Source: Arthrobacter sp. M4
GTDB taxonomy: Bacteria; Actinomycetota; Actinomycetes; Actinomycetales; Micrococcaceae
Direction of reading: 5' to 3'
Length of the DNA stretch: 64,000 nt
Assembly: GCF_020251205.1 (NCBI RefSeq)
Contig: NZ_JAIWYX010000008.1
Span: 124,001-188,000, forward strand
Part shown: positions 33,914 through 43,163 of the stretch, piece by piece
Position numbering within the stretch: the stretch's first letter is position 1
How the letters are laid out: every line of letters begins with the position of its first letter
Position numbers and translations under genes: made by a program
The notes under the pieces: model-generated
The model's database searches: none
The model's input: the letters and a program-made list of their open reading frames with translations, nothing else
Told to the model about the DNA's origin: nothing

Positions 33914-35359
33914 CTACTTGATGCCGAGCAACTGCTCCACCGGTCCGATGCCAAAGAACAGCAGGAACGCCGCGGCCACGGCCCACATCAGCGGATGGAT
34001 TTCCTTGGTGCGACCCTGGAACGTGCGGATCAGGGTGTACGCGATGAAGCCCGCGCCCAAGCCGTTGGCGATGGAGTAAGTGAACGGCATCAGCGCGATG
34101 GTGAGGAACGCCGGGATGCCGATACCCCAGTCCGACCACTCGATCTTCCCCACTTGGGACACCATCATGAAGCCGACCACCACAAGCGCGGGGGCCACGG
34201 CCTCGAAGGGAACCAGGTTGATGAGCGGCGTGAAGAACATGGCCCCCAGGAACAGCAGCCCGGTGACGATCGAGGCGAGGCCTGTGCGCGCGCCCTCGCC
34301 GATGCCGGCACCTGACTCGACAAAGATCTGGTTGGAGGAGATGGACGAGCCGCCGCCCACGATCGCGCCCAGCGCATCCACCTGCAGCACCCGGTCTACG
34401 TTGGGGATGTTGCCGTGCCTGTCCACGGTGCCTGCTTCGTTCGCGAGGCCCACCATGGTGCCCATGGCGTCAAAGAAGATGCTCAGGAGGATAACGAACG
34501 CCAGCAGGATCGCCGCCACAACACCCAAGTGCTCAAACGCGCCAATAGGGTTGGCCTTCCCAATCAGGGACAGGTCCGGGGCGCCCCATTCGGTCAGGGT
34601 GGGTGCCACCAGCGACCAGCCCTGGGGGTTGTAGGGCTTTCCCGGTTGAACGCTCGGCCCGATATGAAGTGTGAATTCGAGGATTGCTGCCAGGGCGGTG
34701 GACGCGATGATGCCAATAAGGATGGCGCCGCGGACCTTGCGGACCACAAGTCCAATGGTCAGGAGCAGCCCGACCACGAAAACCAATGTGGGCCAGCCAA
34801 GCAGCTTCCCGTCTGCTCCAAGGCTGACCGGGACGGTGGTGCCAGCGGCGTCCGGAATGCGGCGCACGAATCCCGCATTCACCAGGCCGATCAGCGCGAT
34901 GAACAGGCCAATGCCCACCACGATCGCTGTTTTCAGTCCTTCCGGCACGGCCTTGAAAACCGCCGTGCGGAACCCGGTGAGGACAAGAATCATCATGGTG
35001 ATGCCGGAAAGCATCACCAGCCCCATCATGTCCGGCCAAGTCAGGCCGGGGTGCGAGGCTACTGTGACGGCCACGAACGCGTTGACGCCCAACCCCGTGG
35101 CCATCGCGAACGGGTGCTTGGCCCAAGCGCCCATAAGGATGGTGAGGATGCCCGCCACGAAGGCTGTGACAGCGGCTACGGCCGTGAATCCCAGGGCCTT
35201 GCCGGACGAGTCGCTGCCGGACAGGATCAGGGGGTTGAGCACCACGATGTAGCTCATGGCGAAGAACGTGGCGAAGCCTCCGCGGATCTCGCGGGAGAAG
35301 TTGGATCCTCGTTCCGAAATCTTGAAGTACCGGTCGATGGCAGAGCCCTGTTTGAGCAT
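33914..35359 (-). CDS. NCS2 family permease (purine type)
   Basis: A 481-residue proton-linked nucleobase importer of the AzgA/PbuG branch (adenine, guanine or hypoxanthine). Signatures include REIRGGFATFFAMSYIVVLN near the N-terminus and the later FDAMGTMVGLANEAG and GGGSSISSNQIFVESGAGIG. ATG 35359 with GGAG six bases upstream is preferred over an earlier in-frame start. It is divergent from copC. Confidence 0.9.
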   Translation of the reverse strand: MLKQGSAIDRYFKISERGSNFSREIRGGFATFFAMSYIVVLNPLILSGSDSSGKALGFTAVAAVTAFVAGILTILMGAWAKHPFAMATGLGVNAFVAVTVASHPGLTWPDMMGLVMLSGITMMILVLTGFRTAVFKAVPEGLKTAIVVGIGLFIALIGLVNAGFVRRIPDAAGTTVPVSLGADGKLLGWPTLVFVVGLLLTIGLVVRKVRGAILIGIIASTALAAILEFTLHIGPSVQPGKPYNPQGWSLVAPTLTEWGAPDLSLIGKANPIGAFEHLGVVAAILLAFVILLSIFFDAMGTMVGLANEAGTVDRHGNIPNVDRVLQVDALGAIVGGGSSISSNQIFVESGAGIGEGARTGLASIVTGLLFLGAMFFTPLINLVPFEAVAPALVVVGFMMVSQVGKIEWSDWGIGIPAFLTIALMPFTYSIANGLGAGFIAYTLIRTFQGRTKEIHPLMWAVAAAFLLFFGIGPVEQLLGIK

Positions 35360-35471
35360 GGGAGTCTCCAGGTTGGGGTAGCTGGCTCTCAAATCCTATG
35401 ACGGCGGTTCGGGTTGACCTGTGGAAATCGCCTACTCTGTAAGGAAGCCAACACGAAGGAAGCCACCTCTC

Positions 35472-36143
35472 ATGCGCGCAATCCGAACGCTGTCCGCTAC
35501 CCTGACGGGTGCCCTCGCCTTGGTTGCGGGCCTGTTGTTCTCCGGTCCGGCCGCTTCCGCCCACGACGCCGCCGAGTCGAGCTCCCCGGCAAATGGATCC
35601 ACGGTTGCCGCTGTTCCGGACAAAGTCTCCGTCACTTTCAACAACCGTCCTTTGTCCCTCGGAGCGCAGATCGCCGTCAATGACGAGCAGGGGCGCAACT
35701 GGGCAGACGGAGCCGTTGAGATCGTGGACAACACAGCCTCCCAGAAGGTCAAGCCGGGCGCTCCGGCAGGTGCCTTCACCGTAGTATGGCGCGTGGTGAG
35801 CTCGGATTCCCACCCCATCGAGGGAACCTTCCGCTTTACGGCTTCTGGTCAGGGTTCGACGGCGGCTGCCGCTTCCGGTGGAGCGTCACCTGCACAGACT
35901 GCCCCGGTGGCGTCGGCCGGAAGTGCGCCCGCCACAGCCGGCACAGGCCAGCCGCAGGCGGCTCCGGACGCTTCCCAGCCGTTCCCTTGGAGCATCGTGG
36001 GCTTCGCGGCCGTGGCGCTGGTTTTGCTGGTGATCCTCGCGGTGACTGCCCGGCGCCGGCTGGCGGGCGGCGACGAGGCCGCTGCGGATGAGGTCAGCTC
36101 CGATCGCCCCGAATCCTCGGATCACACCAGCGCCGAAGGCTAG
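35472..36143 (+). CDS. CopC domain-containing protein
   Basis: A 223-residue cell-surface copper-binding protein. The signal peptide ends GPAASA, so His31 becomes the N-terminal residue of the mature protein, the usual CopC copper ligand. The CopC beta-barrel spans residues about 31-125 (SSPANGSTVAAVPDKVSVTF, then VVWRVVSSDSHPIEGTFRF, a second His ligand). A Gln/Ala/Pro linker and one C-terminal helix anchor it in the membrane. No CopD partner is next to it. TTGACC at 35414-35419 is a possible -35. Confidence 0.88.
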   Translation: MRAIRTLSATLTGALALVAGLLFSGPAASAHDAAESSSPANGSTVAAVPDKVSVTFNNRPLSLGAQIAVNDEQGRNWADGAVEIVDNTASQKVKPGAPAGAFTVVWRVVSSDSHPIEGTFRFTASGQGSTAAAASGGASPAQTAPVASAGSAPATAGTGQPQAAPDASQPFPWSIVGFAAVALVLLVILAVTARRRLAGGDEAAADEVSSDRPESSDHTSAEG

Positions 36144-36788
36144 CTACCCAATCGCGAGCTGCGGCATTCCCAAGGGAGACGGAAGCGTGGACGGCCGCGC
36201 CTTGGCGGAAATCGTCTGACCCACTGCTTTGGCTTGCCGCAGGAGTTCCTTTGGTGTGGGCGTGATGAGTTCGCCCACGCCCACAAGGTAGATCCCAATG
36301 GCTCGCATCGCGGCAACCACGTTTTGCCCTACGGCAATGCCCAGCTCAGCGACGATCCTGCGCAACTGCCCCTGTGCGCAGCGCGTTACCACGATGTGGT
36401 CGGCAATGAGGATGCCCTCCGCGGTGTGCACAGCCCATTGCCGGTGCATGGCAGCGGTGGTGCTGCTGCCTTCAGGTGCTGCATCGACGGGGTTGAGCTG
36501 GACTGCGCGGGTGGTGTTGCGGACGTCCAAGCCGTGGCTTGCTGCGTAGTTGCGCAGGTGCCGGATGATTTCGTTGCGTTCCTGGTACGTGGCAAGGTCG
36601 GCCGCGTCGCAACGCTGCAGTGACAGCGTGTGCGTGCTGACGGCGCTCCCCACCAGGTCGAGGCCATCCACCACGATCGAGTCGATGCCGTGCCGGCTGA
36701 GTTCGCTGGCTACGGCCAGCCCGGACAAGCCCGTCCCAATGACCACCGTGGTGGTTCGTTCCATGCCGCTGGCAGGCGTGGTTGACAC
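36144..36788 (-). CDS. Short FAD/NAD(P)-binding protein
   Basis: A 214-residue protein with an N-terminal Rossmann motif (TTVVIGTGLSGLAVASELSR, GxGxxG near residues 18-23) and a short IRHLRNYAASHGL region like thioredoxin-reductase-type flavoproteins. It is about half the length of usual flavoprotein oxidoreductases and lacks the second nucleotide-binding half, so it may be a shortened or specialised form. Its stop abuts the copC stop with no base between. Function not assigned. Confidence 0.6.
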   Translation of the reverse strand: MSTTPASGMERTTTVVIGTGLSGLAVASELSRHGIDSIVVDGLDLVGSAVSTHTLSLQRCDAADLATYQERNEIIRHLRNYAASHGLDVRNTTRAVQLNPVDAAPEGSSTTAAMHRQWAVHTAEGILIADHIVVTRCAQGQLRRIVAELGIAVGQNVVAAMRAIGIYLVGVGELITPTPKELLRQAKAVGQTISAKARPSTLPSPLGMPQLAIG

Positions 36789-37239
36789 AGCTGGTTCCTC
36801 CTTGAGGGCTTGTTGCCGGAAGCGTCATCGCTGGTGCGCGTCCTGGCTCTCCCCCCAAGAATTGCGGTCGCTGCCGACCCGTCAAAAGGCGCGGCTGGCC
36901 GGCTGACAAACGTTCTGTCATGTGGCCCAGCGCACACACTCCGAGGACTCGGTGCATCGAACACTACAGAATTTTTTGGGCGCTGGATAGCCTTTGCTGC
37001 CCATTCGCCAACAGCAGAAATACAAGGCTGTGATTTGACGCGGAAGACCCGGAGAACCTGCCGAAAAGCCACCAGTTTCAAACGCTTTTTGTGACGCGCT
37101 GCGGCGGTAGCGGAACAATCCGGAATCGTAACGGAGCCAAGGCGAATTGGCCCGCGGAAACTGTTGTGGTGATGGCCTTCAGTGGCAACGATGATAGTGC
37201 GGTCCAATCCGGCCGACCGGCGCAACTGAGGAGCACATC
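36789..37239. other. Gene-free stretch between the flavoprotein and the first usp gene
   Basis: About 450 bases without a convincing gene on either strand. It holds the start regions of the two divergent genes and an AT-richer segment with ATTTTTTGGG near 36970. No repeat or RNA gene was seen. Confidence 0.6.
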
Positions 37240-37668
37240 TTGGCAGAGAACATTGTTGTTGTTGGTGTTGATGGAAGCGAAACCGCACGTCTGGCGGCGG
37301 ATGCCGCTCGGGACATCGCCGCGGCGCTGGGGGCAAGGCTCCACATCGTAACCGCCTTTGACAGCGATCGGATGGAGGTCTACACCGACGGCGATGACAC
37401 GTGGGTGGACTCCGCTGCGGATACCGCTGAGCGGACCGCCGGCCGCGTGGCCGAGGAACTGGAGTCCTCGGAGATGCACGTGAGCTACACCGGTGCCCGC
37501 GGCAAGCCGGCCGAGGCTTTGATCGAGGAAGCCCAGCGTCTTGACGCCCGAATGATCGTGGTCGGAAACAAGCGCATGTCCGGCGTCAGCCGTGTGCTGG
37601 GAAGCGTGGCCAACAGTGTGGCGCATCATGCTCCCTGTGATGTGTACATCGTCAAAACTGACGTCTAG
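37240..37668 (+). CDS. Universal stress protein, single domain
   Basis: A 142-residue UspA-fold protein with the ATP-binding motif GNKRMSGVSRVLGSVANSV (G-2X-G-9X-G(S/T)) near residues 112-130. TTG start preceded by GGAGCACATC. It is followed by a tandem-domain Usp gene and a PEP-synthase-like gene, making a stress cluster. Regulation cannot be read from the sequence. Confidence 0.9.
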   Translation: MAENIVVVGVDGSETARLAADAARDIAAALGARLHIVTAFDSDRMEVYTDGDDTWVDSAADTAERTAGRVAEELESSEMHVSYTGARGKPAEALIEEAQRLDARMIVVGNKRMSGVSRVLGSVANSVAHHAPCDVYIVKTDV

Positions 37669-37843
37669 GGTGGCAGCCACGCAGCGCCCGCCAGCCCGCT
37701 TGATAAGGCCCGGGCAACCGAGAATAGTGGGCTTAGGACTAATTTGACAATTGCCCGCCTTGCGCCCGTGGGGGTCGGGAAAGCTGGGCGGGCCTCTGGC
37801 AGAATAGCCGCAAAGATCGCTGACAATGCGAGGAGGCTGAGCC

Positions 37844-38881
37844 ATGGACCAGCACGACAGGCCAATGGACCGGGAGGAACCCGGCGAGGACGAAGGCGTG
37901 GCGCCCGAGGGCATCGTTGTAGGGGTTGACGGTTCGGACCACGGCCAGTGCGCCTTGGTATGGGCTGCCAGGGAAGCCCAGCGGCGACGGCGCCCATTGC
38001 ACATCGTGACCGCTTATTCCGTACCCATTTTTGCCGCGTCCGGCCTCGACGGCGGATACGCAACCGTTGACGACTCCGTGATCCGTGAGGGCGCCGAGGC
38101 GATTGTCCGCCAGGCCCTGGACAAGGTCTCCACCTACGACATCGACGTGGACGCCTCCGTGGAGAACGGCGATGCGTCCGGCGTCCTGCTGGAGATGTCG
38201 GAAACGGCGGAACTCCTGGTGTTTGGCACGCGCGGACGCGGCGGCTTCGTGGGCCGGCTCCTCGGCTCCGTCAGCAGTGCGCTCCCGGCCCACTCAAAAT
38301 GCCCCACGGTAACGGTGCCCCTCATCTGCGCACCCCGGCTCGGCGAGACCACCGAAGACAGGCACGTCAAAGCAGAACAGGCCAAGGCCGGCAAGCGCGA
38401 CGTCGAGCAAGTGGTCGTGGTGGGAGTAGACGGTTCCGAGCAGGCCCGCGTCGCCGTACTCGAGGCGGCGGAACAGGCCCAGCGAATGGGACTGCCACTC
38501 CGGGTCCTATGTGCGGTCCCGCAGTACAGCGGCTCCCTGGCCTGGGTGCCCGCACCGCTTGACCGCGAGGCGCTCTTCGCCGACATCAAGGTCCAAATGG
38601 ATGCCGGCCTTGCCTGGATCAAGAGCCATTTCCCGGGCCTGCCGATCGAAACGCGGCTGGTGGACGGATCACCCGTGGAGGTCCTCATCGAGGCAAGCCG
38701 CAATGTGGAACTCGTTGTCCTGGGCACGCGCGGCCACGGCGGTTTCGCCGGCATGCTTCTCGGCTCCACCTCGGACGGCGTGCTGCACCACGCCAAAGGA
38801 CCCATCTTGGTGGTCCCGGACCGGGACGACCCCCGCCTGGCGGACCGGGCCAAATTTGGCCCGATGCTCGGCGCAGCCTAG
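37844..38881 (+). CDS. Universal stress protein, tandem domain
   Basis: A 345-residue protein with two UspA domains. Both carry the nucleotide-binding end motif: GTRGRGGFVGRLLGSVSSAL in the first half and GTRGHGGFAGMLLGSTSDGV in the second. Such tandem proteins bind ATP and are linked to hypoxia, starvation or persistence in Actinobacteria. AGGAGG lies just ahead of ATG 37844. Only 21 bases separate it from the next gene. Confidence 0.9.
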   Translation: MDQHDRPMDREEPGEDEGVAPEGIVVGVDGSDHGQCALVWAAREAQRRRRPLHIVTAYSVPIFAASGLDGGYATVDDSVIREGAEAIVRQALDKVSTYDIDVDASVENGDASGVLLEMSETAELLVFGTRGRGGFVGRLLGSVSSALPAHSKCPTVTVPLICAPRLGETTEDRHVKAEQAKAGKRDVEQVVVVGVDGSEQARVAVLEAAEQAQRMGLPLRVLCAVPQYSGSLAWVPAPLDREALFADIKVQMDAGLAWIKSHFPGLPIETRLVDGSPVEVLIEASRNVELVVLGTRGHGGFAGMLLGSTSDGVLHHAKGPILVVPDRDDPRLADRAKFGPMLGAA

Positions 38882-38902
38882 AGCCGAACCGGATAGACGA
38901 CC

Positions 38903-41632
38903 ATGGCGGGCCCCCAGCCGTCGCCGGCAATAGCCGAACCCCTGATTCTGGATTTCGACCAGATCCGCGTTGGCATGCTGCCCGTTGTTGGCGGCAAGGC
39001 CGCGAACCTTGGCGAGCTCACGGTGGGCGGCCTGCCCGTGCCGCACGGCTTCTGCCTCACGACGGCGGCCTACCGCCGCGCGGTCGATTCGCCGGAGCTC
39101 GCGGCGATAGCGGAAGAGCTTGCGTCTAAAGACCCCACTGACATGGCGGCACTGACCTCCCTCGCTGCCCGTGCTCGACACGCAGTGTTCGACGCCGGTA
39201 TGCCAGAGGACGTGGCCACGGCAGTTCGCGACGCCTACGCCGGTTTGGGCAACACCACTCCGGTTGCCGTCCGATCCTCGGCTACAGCGGAAGACCTTCC
39301 CTTCGCGAGCTTCGCCGGCCAGCAGGATACGTACCTCAACGTCATCGGGCCGGACGCCGTCCTTGAGGCCGTCCGCAGCTGCTGGGCTTCGCTCTGGACT
39401 GACCGCGCAGTCACCTACCGGGCCGCCAACGGCATCGACCCGTCTACAGTGGCGCTCGCCGTCGTCGTGCAGTCCATGGTTGACGCAGCCGCCGCGGGCG
39501 TGATGTTCACCGCCAACCCCGTGACCGGCCGCCGCAACGAGGCAGTCATCGACGCGAGTCCCGGCCTCGGAGAGGCCGTGGTGTCCGGGGCAGTGAACCC
39601 GGACCATTTCGTCGTCGACGGCGTCCTGGGCGCCATCCGGGAACGGCGGCTGGGCGACAAGAAGGTTTTGATCCGGCCCAAAGCCGGCGGCGGCACGGAA
39701 CGCCTGGAAGGTGACATCATCCACGGCGACGGTCAAGCCTGCCTGGACGACCGGACCGTGCTGGCGCTCGCAGCCTTGGGCCGCCGGGTCGAGGCGCATT
39801 ATGGGGCGCCGCAGGATACCGAGTGGGCCATCGACGCCGGTGGCAGGGTTTGGCTGACCCAGGCCCGTCCTATCACTACGCTTTATCCACTGCCGCGACG
39901 CGCTGCCCCTGTGGGTGGTGACCGTCTTTACCTTTGCTTCAGCCTGGCGCAGGGGCTGACACGGCCCATCACGCCCATGGGCATGGCTGGAATCCGGTTG
40001 ATGGGCTCCTCGGTGGCCAAAGCAGCGCATTTCAGCGTTCCGCATCCGCGCAAAGGCCCTCCGCCGTTCGCCGAGGCTGGGCAACGGATCTACATCGACC
40101 TCACCACGGTCCTCCGCAGCTCAACCGGACGGAAGATCGTCCCGCGCATCTTCGATGTCATGGAGTCGCGCTCCGCCACACTGATGCGGAGATTCTTCGA
40201 CGATCCCCGGTTCTCCGTGGAACACGTCGGACCGTGGCGGCTCCTGCGCCACGTCATGCCCGTAGCCGCCAAATACCGGCTGCCCGAAACCATTCTGCGT
40301 GCTGTCTTCCGGCCTGCCGCGGCCATGGAACGAATCCGCGATTTTGAGCGGCGGCTCGATGCTGCTCTGGTGGTCCCGGATAGGATTAGTGCCCGCCAAC
40401 GGCTTGACCACGTGGAACGGATCCTCAGCAAGGAACTGTTCGCCATCCTCCCGAACACGCTGCCCACAGCGGTTGTTGGCTTCGCCATGTTCGCTCTGGT
40501 CCGCAAGATCATGGGCAAGGCGGCGCCGTTCGATGAGCTCCAGGCCATACTGCGCGGGCTCCCAAACAACGTCACCACGGAGATGGACCTGGAACTTTGG
40601 GGCCTGGCCGGGAGGCTCCGCGCTGACGCAGAATCGAAGTCCGCACTGACGAACCGCAGCCCGGAGGACCTCGCTGCCAGCTATCGGCGCGGCACGTTGC
40701 CGCCCGCCGCGCAGTTCGGGCTGCGGAATTTCCTGGAAACCTACGGTCACCGAGCCGTCGCGGAGATTGACCTCGGCATGCCTCGCTGGAGCGAGGATCC
40801 CACCCACATCATCGGCGTCTTGGCCAACTACTTAAGGCTCGACGACGACCGGCTGGCTCCCGATCGACAGTTCCGTACCGCGGTTCAGGAGGCCGAGGAA
40901 TACCGTCGCACGCTCGAGGCCAAGGCTGGCCGGGGGCCGTGGGGACGGCTGCGCGGCCGCGTGGTCAGGGCGGCTCTTGACCGCACGCGCATGTTCGCAG
41001 GGTTGCGGGAGTTGCCCAAGTACAACCTCGTCAAGGGCTTTGCCGCAGCCCGCCACCACATCGGCCTGATCGGCCAGCGTCTAATGGCACTGGGGTCCAT
41101 CGAATCTGCTGACGATGTCTTCTTCCTGGACCTGGACGAGGCACGGCGTGGCCTTGATGGAACGGACCTGCGGCGGCTTGTCGCCCGACGCAAGCAGGAC
41201 TACGAATCGGAGCTGGCACGGCGCCACATTCCGCGCATGCTGATGTCCGATGGCACTGAGCCGGAGGCGCTGCAGGCCGCCGGCGGTCGTGGACCCGCGG
41301 GGGAGGACTATCCGGAGGGGACGCTGCTGGGGACGCCGGCATCGGCCGGCACCGTCACCGCCGTCGCACGCGTCATCCTTGATCCAACCGGCGCAAGGTT
41401 GGAACCGGGGGAGATCCTGGTGGCGCCTTCTACCGATCCGGGCTGGACCCCGCTGTTCCTGACGGCCGGCGGACTGGTGATGGAGATGGGCGGCGCCAAC
41501 TCCCACGGTGCCGTGGTGGCGCGTGAGTACGGGATTCCCGCGGTGGTGGGAGTACCGGATGCCACCGGCCTGATCACAACAGGCCAGGAGATCACAGTGG
41601 ATGGAGCCTCCGGCACGGTGACGCCTGCCTGA
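38903..41632 (+). CDS. PEP synthase/rifampin phosphotransferase-like enzyme
   Basis: A 909-residue enzyme. The N-terminal half is the pyruvate-phosphate-dikinase ATP-grasp domain (VGGKAANLGELTVGGLPVPH; FTANPVTGRRNEAVIDASPG). A helical middle domain (residues about 380-800) follows. The C-terminus is a swivelling phosphohistidine domain with the catalytic His in MGGANSHGAVVAREYG. The three-part layout and length resemble rifampin phosphotransferases and atypical PEP synthases; a classical PEP-synthase C-terminal TIM barrel is lacking. The true acceptor (rifamycin-like drug or pyruvate) is open. Confidence 0.8.
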   Translation: MAGPQPSPAIAEPLILDFDQIRVGMLPVVGGKAANLGELTVGGLPVPHGFCLTTAAYRRAVDSPELAAIAEELASKDPTDMAALTSLAARARHAVFDAGMPEDVATAVRDAYAGLGNTTPVAVRSSATAEDLPFASFAGQQDTYLNVIGPDAVLEAVRSCWASLWTDRAVTYRAANGIDPSTVALAVVVQSMVDAAAAGVMFTANPVTGRRNEAVIDASPGLGEAVVSGAVNPDHFVVDGVLGAIRERRLGDKKVLIRPKAGGGTERLEGDIIHGDGQACLDDRTVLALAALGRRVEAHYGAPQDTEWAIDAGGRVWLTQARPITTLYPLPRRAAPVGGDRLYLCFSLAQGLTRPITPMGMAGIRLMGSSVAKAAHFSVPHPRKGPPPFAEAGQRIYIDLTTVLRSSTGRKIVPRIFDVMESRSATLMRRFFDDPRFSVEHVGPWRLLRHVMPVAAKYRLPETILRAVFRPAAAMERIRDFERRLDAALVVPDRISARQRLDHVERILSKELFAILPNTLPTAVVGFAMFALVRKIMGKAAPFDELQAILRGLPNNVTTEMDLELWGLAGRLRADAESKSALTNRSPEDLAASYRRGTLPPAAQFGLRNFLETYGHRAVAEIDLGMPRWSEDPTHIIGVLANYLRLDDDRLAPDRQFRTAVQEAEEYRRTLEAKAGRGPWGRLRGRVVRAALDRTRMFAGLRELPKYNLVKGFAAARHHIGLIGQRLMALGSIESADDVFFLDLDEARRGLDGTDLRRLVARRKQDYESELARRHIPRMLMSDGTEPEALQAAGGRGPAGEDYPEGTLLGTPASAGTVTAVARVILDPTGARLEPGEILVAPSTDPGWTPLFLTAGGLVMEMGGANSHGAVVAREYGIPAVVGVPDATGLITTGQEITVDGASGTVTPA

Positions 41633-41713
41633 GCCTCGGCGGATCCGTGGAGGCCGAAGGCGTTCTTACCACGCGGCAGTCGAGGCCGGAACGTGTGTCC
41701 CGCGTGAACTGTT

Positions 41714-42256
41714 TCAGGGCTGCAACGTGCTCCTTATCCATGAGATGGCGCGATCCCGACGAACCTCGTCTTCAGAAACGGTCAGTAACCGCTCAGCGAT
41801 TATTTCTGGGCGCACAATCCCGTGCCTAAGAAGTGCACCGACGAAAAGATGATCCTTCGTTCTGCCTGCAATGAGCTTGGCGACGCATAGGTCGTGAGGC
41901 TCGAGGCACAGCCCGGTGCGGCCTAAGGTGTTCTCATTGCTTAGGATGACTAATCGCTCAGTCCATCCGGCAGGGAGCACGGCTGTGCTCCGGCCAACGC
42001 CCTGGACATAGAAGCCGTGAGTTTCGTGAAAGTAGGACATTTCTCCAATCGCGGCATCCAGCTCGGTTGCTAGTGATTGGGCGTCGTCATCGTTTATCGG
42101 CGCAATATCAACCTCTTCAGAGAATGTTGCTTCGGCGGGCAACTCGTTTTCTGTGAAGGAGCCGAGAATAGATTGGCTTCCGATAACAAAGACCGATTCC
42201 TGCCTGATTATTTCTGTTGCCGCTCGGATCGCGTGTTCCAGTTCACCGCGCTGCAC
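41714..42256 (-). CDS. Putative nucleotidyltransferase-fold protein, possible toxin
   Basis: A 180-residue soluble protein. FVIGSQSILGSF (Gly-Ser at 26-27) and SEEVDIAPI (Glu48-x-Asp50) resemble the GS...(D/E)xD core of DUF6036/AbiEii-like nucleotidyltransferases. Similar proteins act as toxins paired with an antitoxin; that role here is inferred. It overlaps the upstream HTH gene by 14 bases. The base composition is visibly lower in GC than the neighbours, suggesting transfer. Confidence 0.65.
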   Translation of the reverse strand: MQRGELEHAIRAATEIIRQESVFVIGSQSILGSFTENELPAEATFSEEVDIAPINDDDAQSLATELDAAIGEMSYFHETHGFYVQGVGRSTAVLPAGWTERLVILSNENTLGRTGLCLEPHDLCVAKLIAGRTKDHLFVGALLRHGIVRPEIIAERLLTVSEDEVRRDRAISWIRSTLQP

Positions 42257-42794
42257 GTGTGGCCTTATGAATGGCTAGAAGCCGCTCTTCCTGCGAGAGT
42301 ACACCGGCGAATGGTGTCATCTGGCGGAGATCGATTCCCTTTTCGTCGGCGCTGAGCATTGTGGCCACAAGCTGTCCGATGTCCCCTGCATTGATGAGTG
42401 TGATCCAATCTGTCACCCAACCCTGGGCGTGGCCACCGCGGATTCGCGAACTCATTGCCTGTAGGTTGGTTCGGGCCTTGCCGAGCACACCCTGAGGGTC
42501 TTTTGTGATCTTCTCAGCTACTGCCCGATGGAGTTCGTAGGAGACTCGCTCTTCACGACGCATCAGCTGCGGGCGACTTTCTCTGGCCTTTTCCAGTAGG
42601 CGCTGTGTGACGGCAGGACTAACGCCGGTGAGCCCAGCGATCCTGCGAACTGATAGGCCCTCGGCCCAGAGCGCGAAGACAGCCTCAGCACGCCGCTCGG
42701 AGGCCGCGTTCATCTCGAGACGGGCTTTCTCAGCAGCTTCTGCAGCTATTTTCGCCCTTTGGATTAGCTCATCCGTTAGCGGAATGGGGGACAT
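42243..42794 (-). CDS. HTH protein, possible antitoxin of the nucleotidyltransferase pair
   Basis: A 183-residue protein. An N-terminal helical stretch is followed by a helix-turn-helix around residues 45-68 (AEGLSVRRIAGLTGVSPAVT). The rest is helical and unrecognised. It is the promoter-proximal gene, with a perfect GTATCC-5-GGATAC dyad 10 bases ahead of its start, the layout of an autoregulated antitoxin. The next gene overlaps by 14 bases. Confidence 0.65.
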   Translation of the reverse strand: MSPIPLTDELIQRAKIAAEAAEKARLEMNAASERRAEAVFALWAEGLSVRRIAGLTGVSPAVTQRLLEKARESRPQLMRREERVSYELHRAVAEKITKDPQGVLGKARTNLQAMSSRIRGGHAQGWVTDWITLINAGDIGQLVATMLSADEKGIDLRQMTPFAGVLSQEERLLAIHKATRAAR

Positions 42795-42803
42795 GAATAA
42801 AGT

Positions 42804-42820
42804 GTATCCTACCCGGATAC
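42804..42820 (-). promoter_or_regulatory. Operator of the HTH/nucleotidyltransferase pair
   Basis: GTATCC (42804-42809), five bases, GGATAC (42815-42820): a perfect 6-bp dyad just upstream of the minus-strand start at 42794. AT-rich bases on both sides may hold the promoter. Confidence 0.6.
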
Positions 42821-42859
42821 GGTTTATTAAAGAATATGGATTATGCCCTCTCTGGAGCC

Positions 42860-43012
42860 CTATTCCAGGAGGTCCAGCAAGTGCTTAATGGCGTCGTACG
42901 TGCGCACCGTCATGCTTCGGTATACGGGGCGCGGGAGGTTGCCGAGAGCGTACTTGCCTGCCGCGCGGCGGACGGGAGTTCCCACTCCTTCCCACTCAAC
43001 CCCACAATGCCT
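42860..43012 (-). pseudogene. Possible C-terminal gene remnant
   Basis: A minus-strand frame ends VGTPVRRAAGKYALGNLPRP, then VRTYDAIKHLLDLLE, before a stop at 42860. The helix-like end looks like real protein, but nothing upstream in frame looks coding. It may be the tail of a gene cut off when the adjacent island arrived. The surrounding 42795-43163 gap holds nothing else I can support. Confidence 0.3.
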
Positions 43013-43163
43013 GATCCGGCAGTAGGTGGGTAGAACCGCTGTTTTCCCGATGCTGGCCGGCGAGCCACACCGTGTCGGATCCGTAACCGTTGACGCCTGT
43101 GTGCCGCAGGGCCGTGAGGCGTACTGTGGATTCATAAAGGTTCCTCGAGGGGGCTGATGGTCC

